DNA of 64,000 nucleotides. It comes from a virus. Below are positions 5,663-13,687 of the stretch, piece after piece. Within the stretch, counting starts at the first letter, position 1. Every line of letters begins with the position of its first letter. The translations under genes were made by a program, and so were the position numbers. Where the stretch lies: IMG/VR virus record IMGVR_UViG_3300007735_000797, positions 1 through 64,000 of that record, one strand, 5' to 3'. The notes beneath the pieces are model-generated. The model had not been told where the DNA came from, ran no database searches, and saw only the letters and a list, made by a program, of their open reading frames with translations.

Positions 5663-6085
5663 ATGCTCTCTTTTAAACAATACATTACTGAAGTAGAAAA
5701 CTGGGATTCCCAAATGACTGGGGATGGGCAAGGAAGTCTTTATTCAGTAAAGCATTTGTATGATTACGCTAATCAAGTAGCTGGAGAACCAGTCATGCTT
5801 CCCATCAAGCATACTGATGGAATAGAGTGGTGGCATAAATCATATTCTTTGGAAAATCCTGACCATGTGGAGAGAATGCAAAATGCCGATACAACATTCC
5901 CAGTATTGGCCATTGAAACTGGAGAGGATCAATATACTGTCGCAGATGGTTTGAATAGAATCATGAAAGCTCACAGTGTTGAAGGAAAGACACATGTTCC
6001 TGCTATGGTTTTGTCGAGGGAACAATTTGATGATTTTAACTACATGACGAGAAGAATAAAAAATATCGCAAGATCTGCTGGGTAA
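5663..6085 (+). CDS. Capsid-targeted protein, 140 aa, ParB-like character
   Basis: The start at 5663 gives M-L-S-F-K-Q-Y-I-T-E|V, a capsid-targeting-like N-terminus. An in-frame ATG 21 bases upstream would lie inside the previous gene and remove this match. The body contains P-V-M-L-P-I-K-H, then T-V-A-D-G-L-N-R-I-M-K-A-H and H-V-P-A-M-V-L-S. This order resembles the ParB/sulfiredoxin-like fold (D-G-x-H-R/N-R), but the match is too short to be sure. Own late promoter at 5651-5657. Confidence 0.7.
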   Translation: MLSFKQYITEVENWDSQMTGDGQGSLYSVKHLYDYANQVAGEPVMLPIKHTDGIEWWHKSYSLENPDHVERMQNADTTFPVLAIETGEDQYTVADGLNRIMKAHSVEGKTHVPAMVLSREQFDDFNYMTRRIKNIARSAG

Positions 6086-6095
6086 AAATAAAAAT

Positions 6096-6120
6096 GGGTC
6101 CCCTGCCAAAGATTCCTCCC
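6096..6120 (+). repeat. Degenerate cassette stem-loop
   Basis: GGGTCCCC is kept but the right arm is GATTCCTCCC. A second degenerate copy (GTGTCCCCTCCC) lies near 6198. Between them is an A/T-rich 80-base stretch with no gene. Confidence 0.4.
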
Positions 6121-6222
6121 AAAATAAAAAAAGGAATCTTTTGGTTCTTCTTTTTCTTTTTTGCAACTTGTTATTTGGTGGCCGTTTTTTCTTCTATGTG
6201 TCCCCTCCCATGGTTCCATTTG

Positions 6223-6230
6223 TATAAATA
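6223..6230 (+). promoter_or_regulatory. Late promoter TATAAATA
   Basis: Consensus late promoter 67 bases upstream of the start at 6297. It is farther from its gene than the others, which leaves room for a short leader. Confidence 0.6.
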
Positions 6231-6296
6231 AAGTAAATGGTTTGAGATGATACCACGGGGCGTGTTGTGCTCTTTTTCCACACAAAGGAGCTACAG

Positions 6297-7001
6297 ATGT
6301 CACACAGTCATAAAGGTTGTTCTGGTTGCGAAGAGTTATCAGAAAAATTAGAAAAAGAAAAACAAGAAAAACACAATAGTTGCAAAGAGGCTCTATTAGC
6401 CCATCAAACAAAAATTACTGGTCTTGAAAAGAAACTTTTCGCCATGACCATTGCTGGAGCAGTTGCTACAGCAGTGATTGGTAAAGAGCTTGTGGATAAG
6501 ATCATGGACAGCCTCAATCAGGTTCAGGAAGTTCAGCAGAAGCTTGAGGAGACTGTTGGAGGGGGTGAGAAGAGCGTTGGCCTTGTGATGCCTTCTAATG
6601 GCATTCAAAGACCATACCAGTTCTATAACTCTGGTGGTTCTTCTGTAAATTTATTTAATAAAACTTCTTACATGGACTATCCCGGATTTGCTCCAGAACA
6701 AGAAGATGAGTCAACACCATCTTCATTCGTTCCTGTTTGGGCCTCTGCGATTGCAAGGAACAAATCAAATTCACAAAAATTTGAAATGACTTTGCCACCT
6801 CAAAATGAAATTGAAAATTTTGATTTTACTCAGATTTCGATTTCAGACCCACCAGTTATTTCACTTGCCAGCATTGATTCCTCTGCTGTTGACTTTCAAG
6901 ATGCTCCCAGCTTTCGAATGGCTGCGTCTGTGGTCCCAGAGCCATCAACCATTTCAGTCTTTTTAGCACAGTCATTTTTCAACCAAAGGAGAAGATCTTG
7001 A
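6297..7001 (+). CDS. PEP-CTERM-like protein with coiled coil, 234 aa
   Basis: The start at 6297 is fixed by an AAAGGAG site 6 bases upstream. Residues 10-46 form a charged coiled coil with paired Cys; 47-62 are a hydrophobic span (A-M-T-I-A-G-A-V-A-T-A-V). A second coiled coil follows, then a Ser/Pro-rich region. The C-terminus is V-P-E-P-S-T, about 12 mostly hydrophobic residues and R-R-R. That is the layout of the PEP-CTERM sorting signal recognised by exosortase in some Gram-negative bacteria. It overlaps the next gene, which ends in a related signal. It is a likely surface protein; its role is unknown. Confidence 0.72.
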   Translation: MSHSHKGCSGCEELSEKLEKEKQEKHNSCKEALLAHQTKITGLEKKLFAMTIAGAVATAVIGKELVDKIMDSLNQVQEVQQKLEETVGGGEKSVGLVMPSNGIQRPYQFYNSGGSSVNLFNKTSYMDYPGFAPEQEDESTPSSFVPVWASAIARNKSNSQKFEMTLPPQNEIENFDFTQISISDPPVISLASIDSSAVDFQDAPSFRMAASVVPEPSTISVFLAQSFFNQRRRS

Positions 7002-7618
7002 TCAGAGAAACAGTAGCAGCACTTGTCATCACATCGTCCGCATCCGCAAATTTAGTCAATGGTGGTTTTGAGAGCTTTCCCGCATGGGGCTACAGTTTTT
7101 ATTCTGGAACAGATCCTCAAAGTGGCTGGGCAACTACTGCACCAGACAACTTGATTGAAGTCTGGGAAAATGGATTTCTAGGAGTTCCTGCCTATGAAGG
7201 AAATTCCTTTGCAGAATTAAATGCAAATTATGCTTCTACCCTATACCAGAATGTAAATGGACTCGGTGACTTCAATCAAATCAATTGGCATTTTGCTCAC
7301 CGTGGAAGAGATGGTGTTGATACCATGCGCTTGACCATCACCGATTTTGGTACAGATCAGACTGCTGGTGGTGGAGATGATACCGTTTTATTTCAACAAG
7401 AATTTTCTGCTGATAACACAGCATGGCAAGTTCACGTCGGAACTATTACTTCAATTGGCAATCTGACTAGCTTTGCATTTGAAGCGGTGAATGCAGTTGG
7501 TGGAAGCACACAAGGCAATCTAATCGACTGGTGCGGGTTCGGAACAAATGCAGTTCCTTCACCCGGATGCTTGGTTTTGTTGGGCTTTGCTGGTCTGTTT
7601 AACTATAGAAGAAGATAG
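6998..7618 (+). CDS. Exported protein with PEP-CTERM-like tail, 206 aa
   Basis: It starts at TTG (overlapping the previous stop) with an AAAGGAG site 6 bases upstream. Residues 1-18 form a short signal-peptide-like segment ending A-S-A. The mature protein begins N-L-V-N-G-G-F-E, a common opening of choice-of-anchor beta-sandwich domains in PEP-CTERM proteins, and continues as a Gly/Asp-rich beta domain. The end, V-P-S-P-G-C plus a hydrophobic stretch and Y-R-R-R, resembles the P-A-P-G-A-L variant typical of planctomycete sorting signals. It is translationally coupled to the preceding gene. Confidence 0.75.
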   Translation: MIRETVAALVITSSASANLVNGGFESFPAWGYSFYSGTDPQSGWATTAPDNLIEVWENGFLGVPAYEGNSFAELNANYASTLYQNVNGLGDFNQINWHFAHRGRDGVDTMRLTITDFGTDQTAGGGDDTVLFQQEFSADNTAWQVHVGTITSIGNLTSFAFEAVNAVGGSTQGNLIDWCGFGTNAVPSPGCLVLLGFAGLFNYRRR

Positions 7619-7619
7619 C

Positions 7620-7626
7620 ATAAATA
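7620..7626 (+). promoter_or_regulatory. Late promoter ATAAATA
   Basis: It begins just after the stop of the preceding gene and ends 4 bases before the ATG at 7631. Confidence 0.62.
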
Positions 7627-7630
7627 TGGT

Positions 7631-9946
7631 ATGCTATCCTTTTATAAATTTTTAACTGAAGCACTAACCGCCAATCAAAAATATTGGGTTGATCACTTTG
7701 TTGATTGGCAAAATCCATTAAAGAGGTCTGTCGATTTTTCAAATCATCTTTTTGATAAAGACAATCCAATCGGCGGTGGTACTGTAATGGACAATGGTAA
7801 CACAGTGGTGTTTGATATGCCGACAGAAGGATTAAAGCTACAAGCACCAGCTTATCTTGCCGATCATTTAGACAACTTGGGATATGATGTTCACGACTTC
7901 AAAGCTGGATTAGCTGTTAGAAAAGGACACACTCGCCCAATTTCAATTGCAAAGGTTTTATCTCAACCAATCGCAGAACCAGAAGGCATTCCATATGAAG
8001 CGGCTCATCCGGCATGGCGAGATCATAGAGAAAAAAGTCTTCAACAAAAGCGAATCTTGGATGAATACAATCGTGATGATGTTCGTGTTGCTATGAGGTC
8101 GCCTTTACAGATTGTCATAACAAGACATCCTTATAAAGTTGCCGAGATGTCTTCAAACAAACCAAGATGGACAAGCTGCATGGCACTTGGTACTTGTCCA
8201 GATGTTGATATTGAGGGGCAAGAACCACCAGAGCGAGAATATGGCGAACCCTTCTATAATGAAATGCCCGGATATCAAGAACCCGGATCAAATGCCAAAT
8301 ATGTTAAGAAAGCACTTACGGGTGGAGCACATATGGCATATTTGATTACGGCTGGAGACCATGATTTAAAAAATCCTTTAGCCAGAATCATGCTTGAGCC
8401 ATTTCATAGCGAGGATATGAAAGATAAAATCTATAGAGCGCAAAATCCCATAGGTTATGACTATAAAGATGTTTCATGGGAAGAAGTGAAGCCCAAACAT
8501 ACAATATTAAGAGCTTCGCCTGTTACATATGCCTCTAGTAATTTAAAAAGTAATGGCAAGTCATTAATAGATGCATTTAAGCATACTTTAGATTTTCATT
8601 TATCCGAAAAGATGCCATTGAAGTCATATCAAGATAATGTTCACAAATATTATATCGAACCAATTTTATATCGTGATCACGATGATCGTGAGATACTTCC
8701 ATCTTCTGAAACTACCAATCGTGTATTAAAAATGGCATCTTCTCCATTTGAACATCATCAATTAGAAGCACTTGAAGATCCAGAAGTACACAGAGCTTTA
8801 CTAGCTTATACATTAGACAATCCAATTTATGGTAACACTGTTGATGATAGAGTAAGTCATGATATATTCAGATCTCCCCACGAAGCTGTAGTTTTAAAGG
8901 CACTTGAAAAAGTTCCATCATTGTTGAAAAATAGAATATCTTTGACAAGACTTTCGTATTCGAAACATAAAGCAGTAAGAAGTAAAGCTTTTGAATTTGC
9001 TGATTTGATGGATCCTCATGAACTTATTCGATCTCCACATGAAGAATTTGCTCTAAAGGGATTGGATTATATAAATTCATATTTAGAACGAGCAAGTCCA
9101 TTTGATCAAACAGCAGCAAAATATTTAAGATTAGCTATACATTCGCCTCATGACAAAGTATTTGATTCAATTATCAATAATCCAAATGCCCAAAAACAAT
9201 TAAATTTTCATAGTCTTTTAATTGGGCAATTGCATGATAATGATGATGCAAAATCATTGAAATCTTTTAATAAACTAATGAGTGATGTCAAAGATGGAAC
9301 TATAAAGTCTGAGAGTGTTTTAGATAATATAGCACACTCAGCCATAACTGCTGCTCCTACTATCCCAGTATTGGAAGCTGCGGCAAATGAACCATCGTTG
9401 ATTGATCGTCTTGTTCCCGGTTCTGAACTACATAGAGTATTTACCTTCGCAAGAACAGAATATGATCCGCAGCGTAAAAAAGTATTTACAGATCTTTCTA
9501 TAAAATTGGCAAAGTCTGATGCATTCCACAAAACGCCATATTATCACCAACATGAGCGCGATAATGTAAGTGATGATGTGGGAGGAATTCCTTCTGTTTT
9601 ATCGGAAATGGCTGTAAGAAATTTAGGTGCTGCCTTGATTAGCGATTCGGAAGAGGTAAGAAACGAAGCATTAAAACATAAAGATTTAGGGAAAATATTA
9701 AAAGATAGACGATTATTTTCTGAGATTAGATTTAATTTTTATGAACCTGATCACAAAAACACTGCAATGGCAATCTACAACCATCCAGACTTCAATTCAA
9801 AAGATATGGAATTTGAAATACGAAATTCTGTGCATGATGAAATCAAATCCGATCCTAGAGGATTTACCACAAATCCTTTGTTAGATACGGTTGAAGATGT
9901 TTTTGGAAGAAGATCGGCAAGAAGTAGATTTAGAATGGAAGGTTGA
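7631..9946 (+). CDS. Capsid-targeted protein with helical repeats, 771 aa
   Basis: The N-terminus M-L-S-F-Y-K-F-L-T-E|A matches the capsid-targeting pattern. Residues about 15-370 are homologous to the protein at 4555-5658 (shared D-N-G-N-T-V-V-F-D-M-P, H-P-Y-K-V-A-E-M-S and A-G-D-H-D-L-K-N-P). Residues about 370-740 are a helix-rich tandem array with recurring R-S-P-H-E/S-P-H-D and A-L-E motifs, likely HEAT-like repeats. The result is a large scaffold-type internal protein of unknown activity. It is the biggest packaged candidate in the locus, with its own late promoter. Confidence 0.75.
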   Translation: MLSFYKFLTEALTANQKYWVDHFVDWQNPLKRSVDFSNHLFDKDNPIGGGTVMDNGNTVVFDMPTEGLKLQAPAYLADHLDNLGYDVHDFKAGLAVRKGHTRPISIAKVLSQPIAEPEGIPYEAAHPAWRDHREKSLQQKRILDEYNRDDVRVAMRSPLQIVITRHPYKVAEMSSNKPRWTSCMALGTCPDVDIEGQEPPEREYGEPFYNEMPGYQEPGSNAKYVKKALTGGAHMAYLITAGDHDLKNPLARIMLEPFHSEDMKDKIYRAQNPIGYDYKDVSWEEVKPKHTILRASPVTYASSNLKSNGKSLIDAFKHTLDFHLSEKMPLKSYQDNVHKYYIEPILYRDHDDREILPSSETTNRVLKMASSPFEHHQLEALEDPEVHRALLAYTLDNPIYGNTVDDRVSHDIFRSPHEAVVLKALEKVPSLLKNRISLTRLSYSKHKAVRSKAFEFADLMDPHELIRSPHEEFALKGLDYINSYLERASPFDQTAAKYLRLAIHSPHDKVFDSIINNPNAQKQLNFHSLLIGQLHDNDDAKSLKSFNKLMSDVKDGTIKSESVLDNIAHSAITAAPTIPVLEAAANEPSLIDRLVPGSELHRVFTFARTEYDPQRKKVFTDLSIKLAKSDAFHKTPYYHQHERDNVSDDVGGIPSVLSEMAVRNLGAALISDSEEVRNEALKHKDLGKILKDRRLFSEIRFNFYEPDHKNTAMAIYNHPDFNSKDMEFEIRNSVHDEIKSDPRGFTTNPLLDTVEDVFGRRSARSRFRMEG

Positions 9947-9962
9947 TAATAGATCTGTAAAT

Positions 9963-9970
9963 CTAAATAA
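9963..9970 (+). promoter_or_regulatory. Late-promoter variant CTAAATAA
   Basis: TAAATA core 4-9 bases before the ATG at 9974; same variant as at 4192. Confidence 0.5.
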
Positions 9971-9973
9971 TAT

Positions 9974-10570
9974 ATGCGAACTTTTATCCAATATCTTTTT
10001 GAAGCAAAGGACATTGACCCTTATGTAAATGTACGTCCTTCTTATGCTATTGAATCTCCTTGGTACACCAATTCTCGCCAAGTATCTTTAGATGACAAAG
10101 GTAGAGAGATACCCTCCGAAAAATATGAAGGTATTCCGGGTACTGGACCATATTCAGATATTCAATCAAGGGATGTAAAAAATTCTACGAATAGCATATT
10201 CAATGAACTAAAAGATCATTTGCACAATTCAAGAATGCAGTCTTGGGAAATGGGAGATAGACAAGGGCCGATGCCAACACAAGAAGGATCGCAAGATGCT
10301 GCATATTCTTTAATTTCAAATTTTAAAGCACTTCCAATAATTAGAAAAATTTTAAGAGAAAAGCATAAAAAATCTGGTGGAAGTTCCATTCAAGTTGAAA
10401 CAAGACTCACGCGCTTGGATACTCAACTTGAAGATATGGCCTACGCACATCCACAGTTTAATTTGTGGGCACAAGCAAATAGTGATATGATCGCGGCTAA
10501 TCTAGCTAAAGGCGGTCACATCACCGACCACATCGATCAATTCATGGCAACTCAAAAACAGAAAATATAA
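9974..10570 (+). CDS. Capsid-targeted protein, 198 aa
   Basis: It begins M-R-T-F-I-Q-Y-L-F-E|A, a good capsid-targeting match with a predicted gp21 cut after residue 10. The remainder is soluble and helical, with a basic stretch (I-R-K-I-L-R-E-K-H-K-K) near residue 120; no known domain is recognised. The next gene starts one base after its stop and also carries a targeting segment, so the two are probably made together. Confidence 0.7.
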   Translation: MRTFIQYLFEAKDIDPYVNVRPSYAIESPWYTNSRQVSLDDKGREIPSEKYEGIPGTGPYSDIQSRDVKNSTNSIFNELKDHLHNSRMQSWEMGDRQGPMPTQEGSQDAAYSLISNFKALPIIRKILREKHKKSGGSSIQVETRLTRLDTQLEDMAYAHPQFNLWAQANSDMIAANLAKGGHITDHIDQFMATQKQKI

Positions 10571-10571
10571 C

Positions 10572-11417
10572 ATGAAATCATTTTCCGAATTTTTAACTGA
10601 AGATATTGAACTACTTATTGAAAATGAAGGTAGAGTAAATTTTTTTGGAGTAGATCATTTAGGTGCGGATGCTAAAGAAATAATAAGAGCAGTTGAAAGA
10701 GTACAAACAAAAACTCCTAACCTCAAAGGAAAAATAATTTTTAAAGAGGGTGCAAAACATATTAACATATTTCAGATCGATAGTGAAGGACGCGAAAAAC
10801 TATTAGGGGGTTTTAGTATGGGTCGCGGGAAATCTGGACCTCAAGGTCCATTAATTAGAAAAATAGAAACTGCATTATTTGGTGAAACATATCCACAACG
10901 AATGTCTCGCCTGAGAAGTGAACGCTCTAGCCGTTTAACAACCGCAATACCCACACCAGACTCTGTACAGTCATTAGAAGATCGCCTAACCCTGTTGCGT
11001 GGGCTTCCTAGAAAAGAAGGAAGCGACAGAACTAAGAGAGTGGATGATTCTATTACAAGAATAGAAGCTAGACTTGAAAAGGCAAAAACTTCAGTAAGTG
11101 CTGCCATGACTCCAGCCAAACCAACACAAACACCAACCCCAAGAAGAGCATTTACTTCGAAGGATGTTTTAACTGCTCTTGGAATGGGAACCGTTGCTAC
11201 CGCATTAGGAAATGTTTGGGATGCAGCTGGTGCTTTGGTGACTCAGCCTTCTATACAAGATAGAATGACGGCAGAGGAAGATGCCCAAACTGATCTTGGT
11301 CTAGGATTTAATCTAGGCTCTGATGGGGAACTAGAAGCCGATCCAGCAGGATTTAAAGCAGTGAGGGATAGACAGAAGAGGGGTGAGAATTATCCACCCA
11401 CTCTATTCCCGAGATGA
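10572..11417 (+). CDS. Capsid-targeted protein, 281 aa
   Basis: The N-terminus M-K-S-F-S-E-F-L-T-E|D matches the capsid-targeting pattern. Residues 15-100 are a compact alpha/beta region of unknown type. Residues 110-180 are Arg/Glu-rich and probably coiled coil. A small hydrophobic segment (V-L-T-A-L-G-M-G-T-V-A-T-A-L-G) near residues 200-214 could touch membranes. The tail is acidic. It is co-transcribed with the gene at 9974-10570 and ends against the convergent gene at 11418. Confidence 0.7.
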   Translation: MKSFSEFLTEDIELLIENEGRVNFFGVDHLGADAKEIIRAVERVQTKTPNLKGKIIFKEGAKHINIFQIDSEGREKLLGGFSMGRGKSGPQGPLIRKIETALFGETYPQRMSRLRSERSSRLTTAIPTPDSVQSLEDRLTLLRGLPRKEGSDRTKRVDDSITRIEARLEKAKTSVSAAMTPAKPTQTPTPRRAFTSKDVLTALGMGTVATALGNVWDAAGALVTQPSIQDRMTAEEDAQTDLGLGFNLGSDGELEADPAGFKAVRDRQKRGENYPPTLFPR

Positions 11418-12665
11418 TTATTTACCTTTAGTTTTGTTTTCTTGAGCCTTTTTCTTTTCAGCTTCAAGCCTTTCTCTTTCTGCTCTTACCTTATCAATCA
11501 TACCAGCGGATTTTTTTGATTCTCTAGCTTCTTTAGCTTGCGTTTCCACATCAAAGGCATTTTGTACAGCTTTATCTTCTGCTTGTTTCATCATATCAGC
11601 TAGTTCTTGTTTGCTCATCGTAATTGTCTCTTCCGGCGTTTTAGTTTGTTTTGGTTCTTGCTTCGCTGGAAGTTCTTGTTTTGGTGCTGCTTGTGCTGTT
11701 GCAGTTTGTTTTTGAGCATTTGGATTTTCTGGAATTTTTAATTCCTGCCCGATGCCAATTTTATTAGGATTTGGTATTTGATTTAATTTCGCTAAATCAT
11801 CAACGGTTATCTTATAACCTCTTTCCTTCGAAAGTTTTTGTGCTATGACACCCAAAACATCTCCCTCTTGAACTTTATATGCTCCATTACCGACTTGTGG
11901 CTCTGGTACATTTTCTGTTTGTGGCGGTGGCATCTGGGGTGGTGTTTGTGTTGCCCTCGCAGTTTTTAATAAAGCAGTAATAGTTTTTTCCTCTTCGGGA
12001 TATCTTGATTGTGTTACAGCATTTTTTATCTCCTGACTATTACCCGATGCTAATATTTTATCTCTTCTAATTTCAAATACATTTTTAGTAATAGCAAAGG
12101 GACAATTTTTTTTGCCGTCTGGGCATCTAGCCCTTGCGTCTAAAAATATTCGTGGACCGCCTGATTGACCATGCTGTACATTTGTAGAATAAAACAACTC
12201 ATTCAAACCTTCATTTGTTTCAATAAGATTTCCTAATTCTGAATCTTTTTTCTTTAGATTTTTTAAAGGTTCTTCGTAATATCTAATATCTGTAAATGTT
12301 TGAGCTGCCTTCGATAACAAATCTGCATGGGATTTAGATAAATTTCTCCATTGATTTGCGAATGCTCCATTATAATCACCAAAATCTGTGAGACCTATTA
12401 AAGATCTTAATGGTGAATCTTCTGGTTCATTAGTTTTAATATAATTAACAAAATCTTCAGGAGTTCCCACTGCACTGGCAAACTGATGTGTACCATAACT
12501 AACTCCTCCCTTGTCGCCTGTACCGCGAGATATAGTTCCTATTCCTTGGTTACTTTCATATTGTTGACTAACATAACCAAGTTTCCGTTTTGGTGGAGTT
12601 TGTTTCTTCGATTCCATCAAATTTAAAATAAACTTGTATTGTCTGTCTATAGAAAAGTAGTGCAT
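11418..12665 (-). CDS. LysM protein with hydrolase-like N-domain, 415 aa
   Basis: The N-terminal domain (about residues 30-230) opens Y-V-S-Q-Q-Y-E-S-N-Q-G, T-I-S-R-G, G-G-V-S-Y-G-T-H-Q-F-A-S, a block seen in chitosanase/lysozyme-like modules of some phage and VgrG-linked proteins. A Pro-rich linker leads to one LysM domain (about 262-312) that should bind peptidoglycan. The tail is a Lys/Glu coiled coil. The start is uncertain: 12665 follows the upstream stop closely, and an ATG at 12617 is also possible. It probably degrades cell wall, either packaged or in lysis. Confidence 0.65.
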   Translation of the reverse strand: MHYFSIDRQYKFILNLMESKKQTPPKRKLGYVSQQYESNQGIGTISRGTGDKGGVSYGTHQFASAVGTPEDFVNYIKTNEPEDSPLRSLIGLTDFGDYNGAFANQWRNLSKSHADLLSKAAQTFTDIRYYEEPLKNLKKKDSELGNLIETNEGLNELFYSTNVQHGQSGGPRIFLDARARCPDGKKNCPFAITKNVFEIRRDKILASGNSQEIKNAVTQSRYPEEEKTITALLKTARATQTPPQMPPPQTENVPEPQVGNGAYKVQEGDVLGVIAQKLSKERGYKITVDDLAKLNQIPNPNKIGIGQELKIPENPNAQKQTATAQAAPKQELPAKQEPKQTKTPEETITMSKQELADMMKQAEDKAVQNAFDVETQAKEARESKKSAGMIDKVRAERERLEAEKKKAQENKTKGK

Positions 12666-12669
12666 AGTT

Positions 12670-13392
12670 TTATTCCAGTGTAAGTTCTTTGTCGAGTGCG
12701 CGATTAGCAGCATTGCGAAGCTTGTCAATATAGCCACGGCTACGAAGTTCCTTGAACAACAAGTTTTCCATAGAAAACTCTCCTCCAGATTCAAGTCCTT
12801 CGTCACGCATATTGCTGATTTTCTTGAGTAGTGATCTATAAAGAGTTTCATCAGTTGACTCAGTTTCAATCAAATGATCTATTTTTTGCATGTAGGATTC
12901 TACTTTCTTTGTGAGAAAGCTATCCTTTTCAAAATTTAGATCTTTATATTTGGGTTTAGATACCCATTGGTCATTAAGTAGAGAATAAACACCCTGATCT
13001 TTGTGGGTCACTTGGGTTATGGGTTGTGCAAATATTTCAACATCTGCCCCATAAACCTTGATTTTATGAGATAGACTCCAGATGGTTTTTTTATCTTTAA
13101 AATAATCAAGAATTAAATCCTTGTCCATTTCAAAAAAGGTGGGGTCAATTACTAAATGGATATCCAAATCTGAATTATTTGTATAATTGTAATTGGCATT
13201 TCCCCCTGTCATGACGATATCAATAATAGCTTCTTCCGGGACGTTGGCAAATTTGGCCCATTTGTAGCCTATCTTGGTCAATGTCTTTTTGACCTGTGGT
13301 TTGAGCGTTTCTCCATCCCAGTAAATAGGATTGAGTTTATTGTGGTACTCAAGAGTTAATTTTTCATTTAATAGGGACAAGAAGTTCATCAT
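12670..13392 (-). CDS. Nucleotidyltransferase-fold protein, capsid-targeted, 240 aa
   Basis: Residues 61-77 read M-T-G-G-N-A-N-Y-x(5)-N-S-D-L-D, the polymerase-beta-type nucleotidyltransferase signature (G-G/S, then D-x-D; D75 and D77). The third acidic residue is in G-A-D-V-E-I-F (D117). The enzyme should transfer a nucleotide to a protein, RNA or small molecule; the substrate is unknown. The N-terminus M-M-N-F-L-S-L-L-N-E|K fits the capsid-targeting pattern, so it may be injected with the DNA, as T4 Alt (an ADP-ribosyltransferase) is. Late promoter at 13395-13401. Confidence 0.75.
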   Translation of the reverse strand: MMNFLSLLNEKLTLEYHNKLNPIYWDGETLKPQVKKTLTKIGYKWAKFANVPEEAIIDIVMTGGNANYNYTNNSDLDIHLVIDPTFFEMDKDLILDYFKDKKTIWSLSHKIKVYGADVEIFAQPITQVTHKDQGVYSLLNDQWVSKPKYKDLNFEKDSFLTKKVESYMQKIDHLIETESTDETLYRSLLKKISNMRDEGLESGGEFSMENLLFKELRSRGYIDKLRNAANRALDKELTLE

Positions 13393-13394
13393 GA

Positions 13395-13401
13395 TATTTA
13401 T
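13395..13401 (-). promoter_or_regulatory. Late promoter ATAAATA (minus)
   Basis: Read leftward, ATCATAAATATC lies immediately before the start at 13392. It faces a second late promoter for the opposite strand only 6 bases away. Confidence 0.6.
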
Positions 13402-13407
13402 GATTAC

Positions 13408-13414
13408 ATAAATA
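13408..13414 (+). promoter_or_regulatory. Late promoter ATAAATA (plus)
   Basis: ACATAAATACT lies 5 bases before the ATG at 13420 and is divergent from the promoter at 13395-13401. Confidence 0.62.
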
Positions 13415-13419
13415 CTAGT

Positions 13420-13683
13420 ATGGAAAACAAAACAGCTGTCTCTGTAGTATCTTCAACCACTGGATTGACATTAGGACAAATCCCGAAGCACCGTTCTGTA
13501 TTGATTAGCACCGTTACTAGCGGTGCAGCCGGACTTACGCTTTCATTTATGGATAACACTGGCTCTCCATCAAATCAATTTAACATGCATGTTGATGGGG
13601 ATGTAAATGGACCAGTTTTACTACCACTTCGAATCACTGGTTTGACCGCAACTGCTGCTGTTAGCGTAGCATTCCTCACCTAA
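13420..13683 (+). CDS. Small probable virion protein, 87 aa
   Basis: A beta-rich, Thr/Val/Gly-rich protein without charged clusters, a composition typical of small capsid decoration or tail proteins; no family is recognised. It is expressed alone from a late promoter and closed by a strong terminator at 13688-13711, an arrangement that suits a protein needed in many copies. Decoration is an inference. Confidence 0.65.
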   Translation: MENKTAVSVVSSTTGLTLGQIPKHRSVLISTVTSGAAGLTLSFMDNTGSPSNQFNMHVDGDVNGPVLLPLRITGLTATAAVSVAFLT

Positions 13684-13687
13684 TAAA

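Noticed and set aside
6237-6245. Two-codon frame (M-V-stop) after the late promoter at 6223
   Set aside because: No ribosome-binding site; the real start at 6297 has an AAAGGAG site.
6242-6256. Leftward promoter-like GTGGTATCATCTC resembling the guaC promoter
   Set aside because: No minus-strand gene lies downstream and no -35 element fits; kept only as a chance similarity.
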